DNA of 5,163 nucleotides from Gammaproteobacteria bacterium (lineage in GTDB: Bacteria > Pseudomonadota > Gammaproteobacteria > Steroidobacterales > Steroidobacteraceae). Of the stretch, positions 1 to 5,163 are shown in pieces; the stretch's first letter is position 1, and every line of letters starts with the position of its first letter. The notes below the pieces were generated by a model that saw only the letters and a program-made list of their open reading frames with translations, did not search any database and was not told where the DNA came from. The stretch is from positions 252 through 5,414 of the forward strand of contig PMHN01000168.1 in assembly GCA_003156695.1 (NCBI GenBank), in the 5' to 3' direction. A program made the position numbers and the translations under genes.

Positions 1-1084
1 GCATTTCATGCTCAAGGAAATCCACGAGCAGCCGCGCGCCATCGCCGACACGCTCTCGGAACGCGTCGTCGGCGGGCGCCTGCTCGCGGCCGCCTTCGGA
101 CCGGACGCCAACGACATCTTCCGCCGCACGCACAACGTGCACATCGTTGCCTGTGGCACCAGCTTCCACGCCGCCTCAGTCGCGCGTTACTTCATCGAGC
201 AGATCGCAAAGGTCCCGTGCTCGGTGGACATCGCGAGCGAGTACCGCTACCGGAGTCCCCTGGTGCCGCCGCACTCGCTGTTCGTCACCATCTCGCAATC
301 CGGGGAGACCGCGGACACCCTCGCGGCGTTGCGGCTGGCGAAGCAGTCCGGCTATCTCGCCACGCTCGCGATCTGCAACGTGCCCGAGAGCTCGCTGGTG
401 CGCGAATCGGAACTGGTGATGCTGACGCGTGCGGGACCGGAAATCGGCGTGGCTTCCACCAAGGCCTTCACCACCCAGCTGGCGGTGCTCGGCATGGTGG
501 TGGTGGCGCTCGCCAAGCACCACGGCGCCGACGCCGAGCGCGAACGCGGCCTCGTCACGCGGCTGATCGAACTGCCCGGGATGGTCGAGCGCACCCTCGA
601 GCTGGATGCGGTGATCAGGCGTCTCGCCGAACGGTTCGCCGACAAGCACCATGCCTTGTTCCTCGGGCGCGGTGCGCTGTACCCGATCGCCCTGGAAGGC
701 GCGCTGAAACTCAAGGAAATCTCCTACATCCACGCGGAAGGCTACCCGGCGGGCGAACTCAAGCACGGGCCGCTGGCACTGGTCGATGCCGACATGCCGG
801 TGGTGGCCGTCGCGCCCAACAACGACCTGCTCGAGAAGCTCAAGTCCAATCTCATGGAAGTGCGCGCCCGCGGCGGGGAGCTCATCGTGTTCGCAGATCC
901 GGAGTCCGGCATCAAGCCGAGCGACGGCGTGACCGTCATCGAGATGCCGCGCAGCGTCACCTACGTGCAGTCCCCGGTCGTGTACACCATCCCGCTGCAG
1001 TTGCTCGCCTACCATGTCGCGATCCTCAGGGGCACCGACGTGGATCAGCCGCGCAACCTCGCCAAGAGCGTCACGGTCGAATAA
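1..1084 (+). CDS. glmS: Glutamine--fructose-6-phosphate aminotransferase (isomerizing), C-terminal part; 5' end outside window
   Basis: GlmS converts fructose-6-phosphate and glutamine to glucosamine-6-phosphate, the first committed step to UDP-GlcNAc for peptidoglycan and LPS, in the cytoplasm. The frame is open from base 2 and begins with [11 protein letters not shown], the linker where the isomerase half starts in family members. About 250 N-terminal residues, the glutaminase domain with its catalytic Cys, are therefore missing to the left; the ATG at base 8 is internal. About 360 residues remain and form two SIS sugar-phosphate domains. Counting from the Met at base 8, SIS1 has CGTS (49-52), SQSGET (96-101) and [11 protein letters not shown]2 has [11 protein letters not shown] and ELKHGPLAL. 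Catalytic residues matching E. coli Glu488, His504 and Lys603 are present as Glu237, His253 and Lys353. The C-terminus [13 protein letters not shown] is canonical and ends in TAA. The visible part looks intact. Identification rests on recalled family sequence. Confidence 0.98.
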   Translation, partial: HFMLKEIHEQPRAIADTLSERVVGGRLLAAAFGPDANDIFRRTHNVHIVACGTSFHAASVARYFIEQIAKVPCSVDIASEYRYRSPLVPPHSLFVTISQSGETADTLAALRLAKQSGYLATLAICNVPESSLVRESELVMLTRAGPEIGVASTKAFTTQLAVLGMVVVALAKHHGADAERERGLVTRLIELPGMVERTLELDAVIRRLAERFADKHHALFLGRGALYPIALEGALKLKEISYIHAEGYPAGELKHGPLALVDADMPVVAVAPNNDLLEKLKSNLMEVRARGGELIVFADPESGIKPSDGVTVIEMPRSVTYVQSPVVYTIPLQLLAYHVAILRGTDVDQPRNLAKSVTVE

Positions 1085-1086
1085 AT

Positions 1087-1127
1087 CGCCCGCGGCGCCG
1101 GGCGTGCGCGCAAACGGGGCGCGCGCA
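1087..1127 (+). terminator. Two adjacent GC-rich hairpins after glmS, possible weak terminator
   Basis: Two bases after the glmS stop codon, CGCCCG (1087-1092) pairs with CGGGCG (1099-1104) around a 6-base loop. Immediately after it, TGCGCGC (1105-1111) pairs with GCGCGCA (1121-1127) around a 9-base loop. Neither is followed by a T-rich tract, so this is not a canonical intrinsic terminator. In such GC-rich sequence short stems can arise by chance. They may attenuate read-through from glmS into the transporter gene, or protect the mRNA 3' end. Confidence 0.3.
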
Positions 1128-1140
1128 GTAGACTTGCGGC

Positions 1141-1184
1141 ATGCTCATCCGGCCGGCGCGTTGTCGCGCATGAAACCAACATGA
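1141..1184 (+). promoter_or_regulatory. Chain of two overlapping mini-ORFs leading into the SulP start codon (possible leader / translational coupling)
   Basis: An ATG at 1141 opens a 10-codon frame (MLIRPARCRA) that stops with TGA at 1171-1173. That stop overlaps, as ATGA, an ATG at 1170 that opens a 4-codon frame (MKPT) stopping with TGA at 1182-1184. This second stop overlaps the SulP ATG at 1181, again as ATGA. The SulP ATG itself lacks a recognisable Shine-Dalgarno sequence, so terminating ribosomes could be handed on by re-initiation. No strong ribosome binding site precedes 1141 either. The geometry is directly visible; the function is inference and chance cannot be excluded. Confidence 0.25.
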
Positions 1185-2788
1185 CAAGAACCCTCTCTGC
1201 GGACGTGCTCGCGGGACTTTCGATCGCCGGCCTCTTGTTACCCGAGGCGGTGGCCTACTCGGGGGTTGCCAATCTGCCGCCGCAGGCGGGGGTGATCGCG
1301 CTGTTCGCGGGTCTGGTGTGCTACGCGCTCATCGGCCGCAGCCGCTTCGCCATCGTCTCGGCGACCTCTTCATCGGCTGCGGTGCTGGCCTCGGCAATGC
1401 TCGCCGTGGGCGTCAACACCGTGGCAGAGCGTGTGGCGCTGGCATCGGCACTGGTGGTGGGCACGGGCATCGCGTTCGCACTCGCCGGCTGCCTGCGCCT
1501 CGGCGCCATGTCGAACCTGATCGCCCGCCCGGTGCTGCGCGGCTACGCGTTTGGGCTGGCGCTGGTGATAGCGGTCAAGCAGTGGCCACAGCTCGTGGAC
1601 CTGCACGCGCAGGCGACCGGGTTCTTTGCCTTGATCACGGAGCTGCTGCACCGCTACCCGAGCTGGCAGATGCCGAGCCTGTGGTGCGGACTTGCCGCAC
1701 TCGCCGGCCTGTTCGTGCTCGAGCGCATCTCGCGCGTACCGGGGGCACTGGTGGTCATTGTGGTGAGCATCGTGGCCTCGGGCGCACTCGCGGCGCACGG
1801 CGTGGTGCTGACCGGGCCCATACACCTGTCGCTCGCACTGCCGCAATTTACCGTCCCGCAGGTGCGCTGGCTGCCGCTCGTGGAGTTTTCGCTGGCGCTG
1901 ATGTTCATCCTGTACGCCGAGTCCTATGGTTCGATCCGCACCTACGCCCTCAAGCACGACGATGAGGTGCAGCCCAACCGCGACCTGTTGGCGCTCGGGG
2001 TCGCCAACGCGGTGTCGGGAATCTTCCAGGGCACCCCGGTCGGGGCGGGCTATTCGGGCACCTCCGCCAACGAGGCGGCTGGTGCGCAGTCGCGCTTCGC
2101 GGGCCTGTATGCGGCGGCGATCGTGCTGGCGCTGGTGCTGGTGTGCCTGCGCTGGATCGAGCGCATCCCCGAGCCGGTGCTGGCGGCAATCGTAATCCAC
2201 GCCGTCAGCAAGTCGCTGCGGGTGAGTGTGTTCCGCAACTATTTCCGCTGGCAGCGCGATCGGCTGGTGGCGCTCGCGGCGGTGCTGGCGGTGATCCTGT
2301 TCGGTGTGTTGAATGGCCTCCTGGTCGCGATCGCCTTCAGTGTCGCCATGCTGCTCAAGGCGCTCACCAGGCCGCGCCTGTCGGTGCTGGGGCGCGTCGG
2401 CGAGCACGACTACGTCAGCATCACGCGCTTCCCGAAGGCGCTGGTCCTGCCCGGGATGCTGGTGGTACGGCCCGAGGAGCCGCTGTTCTTCGGCAACGCC
2501 GAGCCGCTGTTTACCCAGGCACGCGAGGCGGTGCTCAGGCAGCCGGCGGTGAAGCTGGTGGTGCTGAGCCTCGAGGAGTCGGCGGACCTCGACAGTACCG
2601 CGCTTGAGTCCCTGGGCGACTACTGCACCTGGCTCAACTCACATGGCGCGCAGCTGCGATTGGCGCGCCTGAAAGACGCGGCCCGGGACGCTCTGGTGCG
2701 AGCCAACCTGCCGCAGTTGTCAGGGCCGGCGCTGGACTACTCGAGTGTGGACGACGCGGTGCGCGGGCAGGGTGTGACGCCCGAATAG
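1181..2788 (+). CDS. SulP (SLC26-type) inorganic anion transporter with C-terminal STAS domain
   Basis: This is a complete 535-residue inner-membrane protein of usual SulP length. Family members carry sulfate, bicarbonate or dicarboxylates by an elevator mechanism with 14 membrane segments. Residues 1-~390 are a series of hydrophobic segments. The N-terminal signature PEAVAYSGVANLPPQAG (21-37) is the SulP TM1/TM2 pattern, followed by GRSRFAIVSATSSSAAV (52-68) where substrate-contacting TM3 begins. Residues ~400-525 are hydrophilic and form a STAS domain, with the conserved Asp-Ser-Thr at 471-473 (in ADLDSTALESL), the position corresponding to the phospho-acceptor region of anti-sigma antagonists. 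ATG 1181 is the first start codon in this frame: no ATG, GTG or TTG lies between the upstream in-frame stop and it. It has no clear Shine-Dalgarno. It lies 96 bases after glmS on the same strand and may be co-transcribed. The substrate cannot be read from sequence; sulfate is only the default guess. Confidence 0.9.
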   Translation: MTRTLSADVLAGLSIAGLLLPEAVAYSGVANLPPQAGVIALFAGLVCYALIGRSRFAIVSATSSSAAVLASAMLAVGVNTVAERVALASALVVGTGIAFALAGCLRLGAMSNLIARPVLRGYAFGLALVIAVKQWPQLVDLHAQATGFFALITELLHRYPSWQMPSLWCGLAALAGLFVLERISRVPGALVVIVVSIVASGALAAHGVVLTGPIHLSLALPQFTVPQVRWLPLVEFSLALMFILYAESYGSIRTYALKHDDEVQPNRDLLALGVANAVSGIFQGTPVGAGYSGTSANEAAGAQSRFAGLYAAAIVLALVLVCLRWIERIPEPVLAAIVIHAVSKSLRVSVFRNYFRWQRDRLVALAAVLAVILFGVLNGLLVAIAFSVAMLLKALTRPRLSVLGRVGEHDYVSITRFPKALVLPGMLVVRPEEPLFFGNAEPLFTQAREAVLRQPAVKLVVLSLEESADLDSTALESLGDYCTWLNSHGAQLRLARLKDAARDALVRANLPQLSGPALDYSSVDDAVRGQGVTPE

Positions 2789-2803
2789 TCGCGCACACCC
2801 TGC
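2767..2803 (+). terminator. Hairpin spanning the SulP gene stop codon, terminator-like without T-tract
   Basis: GCAGGGTGTG (2767-2776) pairs perfectly with CACACCCTGC (2794-2803). With A2777 bulged, CGC (2778-2780) also pairs with GCG (2791-2793), giving 13 pairs around a 10-base loop that contains the TAG stop at 2786-2788. The following bases are not T-rich, so termination is likely partial or Rho-assisted. It could instead protect the mRNA 3' end. The transporter gene is followed by a non-coding stretch, which favours a transcript-end role. Confidence 0.45.
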
Positions 2804-2918
2804 GGCAGCAGCTACTTAAGGCATGCGCTGCAGCACGGCCGCCCGCGCGTTGGTCGGCGTAAATAGCCCGGTAGAGCGCCTGCAGTTCGGTCCAGCTGCC
2901 CTTCGTGTTAATCTTAAG

Positions 2919-2950
2919 GTTCGCACAGCGAACGCGGTCCGGTCCCCGCG
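2919..2950. repeat. Two short abutting inverted repeats upstream of the LysM gene
   Basis: GTTCGC (2919-2924) and GCGAAC (2928-2933) form a perfect 6-bp stem with a 3-base loop. CGCGG (2933-2937) and CCGCG (2946-2950) form a 5-bp stem whose loop carries a GGTCC direct repeat (2936-2940 and 2941-2945). Both could fold in a long 5' leader of the LysM transcript, or act as protein-binding dyads. Each is short enough to be chance in GC-rich DNA; the clustering is what makes them worth listing. Confidence 0.3.
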
Positions 2951-2954
2951 GCGC

Positions 2955-2991
2955 CATGCATCGTACCAATACCAAGAAACTACGGTGCATG
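2955..2991. promoter_or_regulatory. 11-bp inverted repeat upstream of the LysM gene, candidate operator or leader stem-loop
   Basis: CATGCATCGTA (2955-2965) and TACGGTGCATG (2981-2991) are inverted copies with one mismatch, which becomes a G-U pair in RNA, separated by a 15-base AC-rich spacer. The arms are less GC-rich than the surroundings. The repeat ends 62 bases before the LysM start codon, a plausible operator position or part of a structured 5' leader. No matching regulator is encoded in the window and I recognise no known operator consensus. Confidence 0.4.
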
Positions 2992-3043
2992 ACCCCACAG
3001 AGCCGGTGCGCTGCTTGCTAGCGAACGGAAGCTGAGCAACATC

Positions 3044-3049
3044 GGAGGA
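3044..3049 (+). promoter_or_regulatory. Strong ribosome binding site of the LysM gene
   Basis: GGAGGA lies 4 bases before ATG 3054. It is close to the ideal anti-Shine-Dalgarno complement and fixes this start. An in-frame TGA at 3033-3035 rules out an N-terminal extension. It is the best ribosome binding site in the window, suggesting the small LysM protein is made in quantity. Confidence 0.8.
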
Positions 3050-3053
3050 CATC

Positions 3054-3254
3054 ATGGCGGATGACAAGACCCCTCCGGCAGCGACCAACCCTTACACCCA
3101 GACCTACCTGGTGGTGTCGGGCGACACGCTGTCGAAGATCGCGCAGACGTACTACGGCGATCCGGCGCTCTACACGAAGATTTTCCAGGCCAATCGGGAC
3201 GTGTTGAGCGACCCGAACAAGATTTCACCGGGTCAGAAACTGCGCATTCCCTGA
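3054..3254 (+). CDS. Small stand-alone LysM-domain protein
   Basis: The 66-residue product is almost entirely one LysM domain. A 16-residue polar, Pro/Ala-containing N-terminus is followed by the domain at ~17-65: TYLVVSGDTLSKIAQTYYGD (17-36), then LYTKIFQANRD (39-49) and the closing SPGQKLRIP (58-66). LysM modules usually bind GlcNAc-containing glycans such as peptidoglycan. The closest remembered relative is the C-terminal LysM of E. coli Kbp/YgaU, a cytoplasmic potassium-binding protein with an N-terminal BON domain. The spacing and the YG-x-LY-x-KIFxAN pattern agree, but here there is no BON domain. No signal peptide or membrane segment is present, and the in-frame stop at 3033-3035 shows none was missed, so the protein is predicted cytoplasmic unless exported otherwise. 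It is followed 42 bases later by a lipoprotein gene, probably in the same operon. The domain call is sure; the role is unknown. Confidence 0.93.
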   Translation: MADDKTPPAATNPYTQTYLVVSGDTLSKIAQTYYGDPALYTKIFQANRDVLSDPNKISPGQKLRIP

Positions 3255-3280
3255 ACCACTGTTTCGTGTAACACCGCAAC

Positions 3281-3287
3281 GAGAGGA
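3281..3287 (+). promoter_or_regulatory. Ribosome binding site deciding the lipoprotein start
   Basis: GAGAGGA ends 9 bases before ATG 3297 but only 3 bases before the in-frame TTG at 3291. The spacing favours ATG 3297, giving the N-terminus MKKQSAW rather than MKMKKQSAW. Confidence 0.65.
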
Positions 3288-3296
3288 TCTTTGAAA

Positions 3297-3896
3297 ATGA
3301 AAAAGCAATCTGCCTGGCTGCTGGCTTCGCTGGCCGCCCTAGTGTTGGTCGGCTGCGCCGGCCAGAAGGAACCGGCCGAAAGGGCCATCGCGAGCGCGGA
3401 ATCCGCGCTGGCCACGATTCATGACACCGCGCAGAAATACGCTCCCGACCAGTTGCAGGCCGTGGAGACCCAGCTCGCCGGCGTGAAGGACAGCCTCTCC
3501 AAGGGCGACTACAAGGGCGTGCTGGCCGCGGCCCCCGCGCTGACCACCGCCATCAGCGGGCTCAAGGACACGGCCGAAGGCAAGCAGAAGGATGCCGAAG
3601 CCGCCGCCGCGCAGGCCAAGGACGCATGGGGTCCGTTGTCCACCGACGTGCCGAACATGGTCACGGCGATCCAGAGCCGGGTGGATACCCTGTCGAAGTC
3701 GCATCACCTGCCGGCGGGTGTCACCAAGGACGGGCTCGCGTCCGCCAAGTCAGGGCTCAATGCCATGAAGACGGCCTGGAGTGATGCTTCGAACGCCGCC
3801 ACGTCCGGTGACTTCACCACGGCCGTGAGCAAAGCCCAGGCGGTGAAGGCCCAGGGGGCCGACATCATGAAGTCCCTCGGAATGAGCTCGGGCTGA
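3297..3896 (+). CDS. Ala/Lys-rich alpha-helical lipoprotein of unknown function
   Basis: The 199-residue product starts with a type II signal peptide: positively charged MKK, a hydrophobic stretch WLLASLAALVLV (7-18) and a lipobox LVGC with the lipidated Cys at 20. It is then probably a membrane-anchored periplasmic protein. The residue after Cys is Ala, then Gly, with no Asp at +2, so outer-membrane sorting by Lol would be expected if this is a gammaproteobacterium. The mature part is rich in Ala, Lys, Ser and Asp, has no cysteine, and looks wholly helical. Two segments resemble each other: ~51-91 with KGDYKGVL (69-76), and ~145-195 with SGDFTTAV (170-177). They are joined by an Ala-rich, possibly coiled-coil stretch (95-110) and a linker with HHLPAGV (136-142). 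I do not recognise a named family. Its placement after the LysM gene suggests an envelope role, as inference only. Confidence 0.88.
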   Translation: MKKQSAWLLASLAALVLVGCAGQKEPAERAIASAESALATIHDTAQKYAPDQLQAVETQLAGVKDSLSKGDYKGVLAAAPALTTAISGLKDTAEGKQKDAEAAAAQAKDAWGPLSTDVPNMVTAIQSRVDTLSKSHHLPAGVTKDGLASAKSGLNAMKTAWSDASNAATSGDFTTAVSKAQAVKAQGADIMKSLGMSSG

Positions 3897-3913
3897 AGTC
3901 AGTTCATGCGAAC

Positions 3914-3946
3914 CACCGGCCGCCTCACGCTGTGAGGCGGCCGGTG
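3914..3946. terminator. Perfect 15-bp hairpin between convergent lipoprotein and rimO genes, likely bidirectional terminator
   Basis: CACCGGCCGCCTCAC (3914-3928) pairs without mismatch with GTGAGGCGGCCGGTG (3932-3946) around a 3-base loop (GCT). It begins 17 bases after the lipoprotein stop and contains the last codons and the TGA stop of rimO (3925-3927 on the plus strand). Its position between convergent genes fits a shared transcript end. Neither side has a T-rich tract, so it is not a textbook intrinsic terminator and may work with Rho or as an RNA 3'-end stabiliser. Confidence 0.65.
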
Positions 3947-5163
3947 AGATCGTAACTGTCGGACGCGACGATCTCGACGTCGGCCCACTCGCCGGCCTTG
4001 AGGTGTGCGATGTTCTTCGCCCCTTCCCGCAGCGTGCCGGCGGCTCCGATCCGCACCACGCCATCGATCTGCGGCGCATCCGCTTCACTGCGGGCGCTCG
4101 CCACGCCGTCCGTCACCGAGTCCACCAACACGCGCATGCGTTGACCCACGCGCGCCGCGAGGCGCTGCGTACTGATGGTGGCCGCGCGCTGCATGAAGCG
4201 CGCGTAGCGCTCTTCCTGCACCGCGGGCGGCACGTGCCCGGAAAGTGCGTTCGCGGCGGCGCCCTCGACGGGGGAATACTTGAAGCAGCCGACGCGGTCC
4301 AGCTGCGCCTCATCAAGCCAGTCGAGCAGCTCCTGGAACTCGCTCTCAGTCTCTCCCGGGAAGCCCACGATGAAGGTACTGCGCAGCGTGAGATCCGGGC
4401 ACACGGCGCGCCAGGCGCGGATGCGGGCGAGCGTGTTTTCCGCGTGCGCGGGACGGCGCATGCGCTTCAGCACCGTGGGGCTGCCGTGCTGAAAAGGGAT
4501 GTCGAGGTAGGGAAGGATGCGCCGCTCGGCCATGAGCGGGATCACCGCATCGACGTGCGGATACGGATAGACGTAGTGCAGGCGCACCCAGATGCCAAGC
4601 TGCCCCAGGCCGCGTGCGAGATCGAGGAAGCGCGTTTCGTAGGAATTGCCGCGCCACTCACCGCGCGCGTAGCGCAGGTCCGCACCATAAGCGCTGGTGT
4701 CCTGCGAGATCACCAGCAATTCCTTGACGCCGGCGTTGACCAGTCGCTCGGCCTCGAGCAGTACGTCCGCGGCCGGCCGGGAGACCAGATCGCCGCGCAA
4801 TTTTGGAATAATGCAGAACGTGCAACGATTGTTGCAACCCTCTGAAATCTTTAGATAAGCGTAATGCCGCGGCGTCAGCTTGATGCCTTCCGGCGGAATG
4901 AGATCGGTATAGGGATCGTGTTGCGGCGGCGCGGCGCGGTGCACGGCATCCAGCACGCTCTCGTATTGCTGCGGGCCGGTGATGGCGAACACGCCCGGAT
5001 GCGCGGCGGTGATCTTTTCCGGTTCCGCGCCCATGCAGCCGGTGACGATGACCTTGCCGTTTTCGGCCATGGCGGCGCCGATGGCGGAGAGCGATTCCGC
5101 CTGCGCGCTGTCGAGGAAACCGCAGGTATTGACGATGGCGAGATCGGCGCCGGCATGGTGGCG
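3925..5163 (-). CDS. rimO: Ribosomal protein S12 (Asp) methylthiotransferase RimO; N-terminus outside window
   Basis: RimO is a radical-SAM enzyme with two [4Fe-4S] clusters that methylthiolates the conserved aspartate (Asp89) of ribosomal protein S12. The frame stays open to the right edge, giving 412 visible residues; comparison with E. coli RimO (441 residues) puts about 39 residues and the first cluster Cys beyond it, so the internal Met at 5070 is not the start. Domains in order: the rest of the UPF0004 domain with cluster cysteines in VNTCGF (Cys codon 5122-5124) and TGCMG (5035-5037); the radical-SAM core with CNNRCTFC (4813-4836) and RimO-typical [26 protein letters not shown] and [10 protein letters not shown]; then a C-terminal TRAM domain, which in this family binds S12. 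The TRAM region is about 10 residues longer than E. coli between DGVV and YDL. The gene is convergent with the lipoprotein; its TGA stop lies inside a hairpin. Confidence 0.97.
   Translation of the reverse strand, partial: RHHAGADLAIVNTCGFLDSAQAESLSAIGAAMAENGKVIVTGCMGAEPEKITAAHPGVFAITGPQQYESVLDAVHRAAPPQHDPYTDLIPPEGIKLTPRHYAYLKISEGCNNRCTFCIIPKLRGDLVSRPAADVLLEAERLVNAGVKELLVISQDTSAYGADLRYARGEWRGNSYETRFLDLARGLGQLGIWVRLHYVYPYPHVDAVIPLMAERRILPYLDIPFQHGSPTVLKRMRRPAHAENTLARIRAWRAVCPDLTLRSTFIVGFPGETESEFQELLDWLDEAQLDRVGCFKYSPVEGAAANALSGHVPPAVQEERYARFMQRAATISTQRLAARVGQRMRVLVDSVTDGVASARSEADAPQIDGVVRIGAAGTLREGAKNIAHLKAGEWADVEIVASDSYDLTGRLTA

Larger units (their letters stand above)
2789..3053. other. Intergenic region between SulP and LysM genes; no convincing gene
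   Basis: These 265 bases hold no reading frame I can support. A plus-strand frame at 2823-3035 (70 codons) ends 18 bases before, and in frame with, the LysM gene, but its product resembles no known domain. Two minus-strand frames overlap here and are equally anonymous. What is visible is structure: the 3' arm of the SulP-end hairpin, CTTAAGG twice (2815-2821 and 2913-2919), and three inverted repeats between 2919 and 2991 listed separately. The promoter of the LysM/lipoprotein pair should lie here, but I find no sigma-70 -35/-10 pair good enough to call. Confidence 0.6.

Noticed and set aside
176..1015. Long minus-strand open frame opposite glmS
   Set aside because: It is a shadow of the clearly conserved glmS frame, with His/Gly/Arg-rich low-complexity content typical of high-GC antisense frames.
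1370..2407. 345-codon minus-strand frame opposite the SulP gene
   Set aside because: It is antisense to a complete, recognisable transporter; its Gln/His/Arg-rich translation fits no protein family.
2886..2914. Possible sigma-70 promoter (TTCGGT, 17 bases, TAATCT) upstream of the LysM gene
   Set aside because: Only about two of six -35 and three of six -10 positions match consensus, which is too weak to call.
2867..2935. tRNA-like stretch (TAGCCCGGTAGAGCG resembling a D-arm, then GGTTCGC resembling a T-loop)
   Set aside because: The D-stem does not pair properly, its loop would be only about 4 bases, and no acceptor stem or anticodon arm with correct spacing can be drawn.
2823..3035. 70-codon plus-strand frame in frame with the LysM gene, considered as an upstream domain split off by a stop
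   Set aside because: The product has no BON-like or other recognisable features, no ribosome binding site is evident, and the LysM gene has its own excellent one after the stop.
3291..3296. TTG at 3291 as the lipoprotein start
   Set aside because: It is only 3 bases after the Shine-Dalgarno GAGAGGA, whereas ATG 3297 has 9-base spacing and gives a standard MKK lipoprotein signal peptide.
4003..4845. 280-codon plus-strand frame opposite rimO
   Set aside because: It lies antisense to the strongly conserved RimO radical-SAM core and has the His/Arg/Ala composition of a shadow frame.

Overview
The window is GC-rich, almost fully coding, and shows bacterial gene order. Its two housekeeping proteins (GlmS and RimO) follow the Escherichia coli versions closely, as recalled from memory, over their whole visible length. 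A high-GC proteobacterium, most likely a gammaproteobacterium, fits best. No finer placement is supported. There are no RNA genes, insertion sequences, CRISPR repeats or other signs of transfer, so this looks like ordinary chromosome.

Layout. Bases 1-1084 (+) hold the C-terminal 60% of glmS, which makes glucosamine-6-phosphate for peptidoglycan and LPS. After a 96-base gap with two GC hairpins and a small chain of overlapping mini-ORFs comes a complete SulP-family anion transporter with a C-terminal STAS domain (1181-2788, +). A hairpin spans its stop codon. Then follows a 265-base intergenic region (2789-3053) that holds no convincing gene but carries three inverted repeats. Next are two small genes in tandem (+): a 66-residue stand-alone LysM protein (3054-3254) with a strong ribosome binding site, and a 199-residue Ala/Lys-rich helical lipoprotein (3297-3896). 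On the opposite strand, convergent with the lipoprotein, is rimO (3925-5163, -), the ribosomal protein S12 methylthiotransferase. Its first ~39 residues lie beyond the right edge. A perfect 15-bp hairpin sits between the convergent genes and contains the rimO stop codon.

How the genes relate. Envelope biology is a loose theme: GlmS supplies amino sugar, LysM domains typically bind peptidoglycan, and the lipoprotein should be membrane anchored. The window gives no proof that these genes act in one pathway. The LysM and lipoprotein genes are 42 bases apart, each with its own Shine-Dalgarno sequence, and are probably co-transcribed. RimO is an independent housekeeping gene. I did not find a clear new system. 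The least explained parts are the LysM/lipoprotein pair, its structured upstream region, and the hairpins overlapping stop codons.
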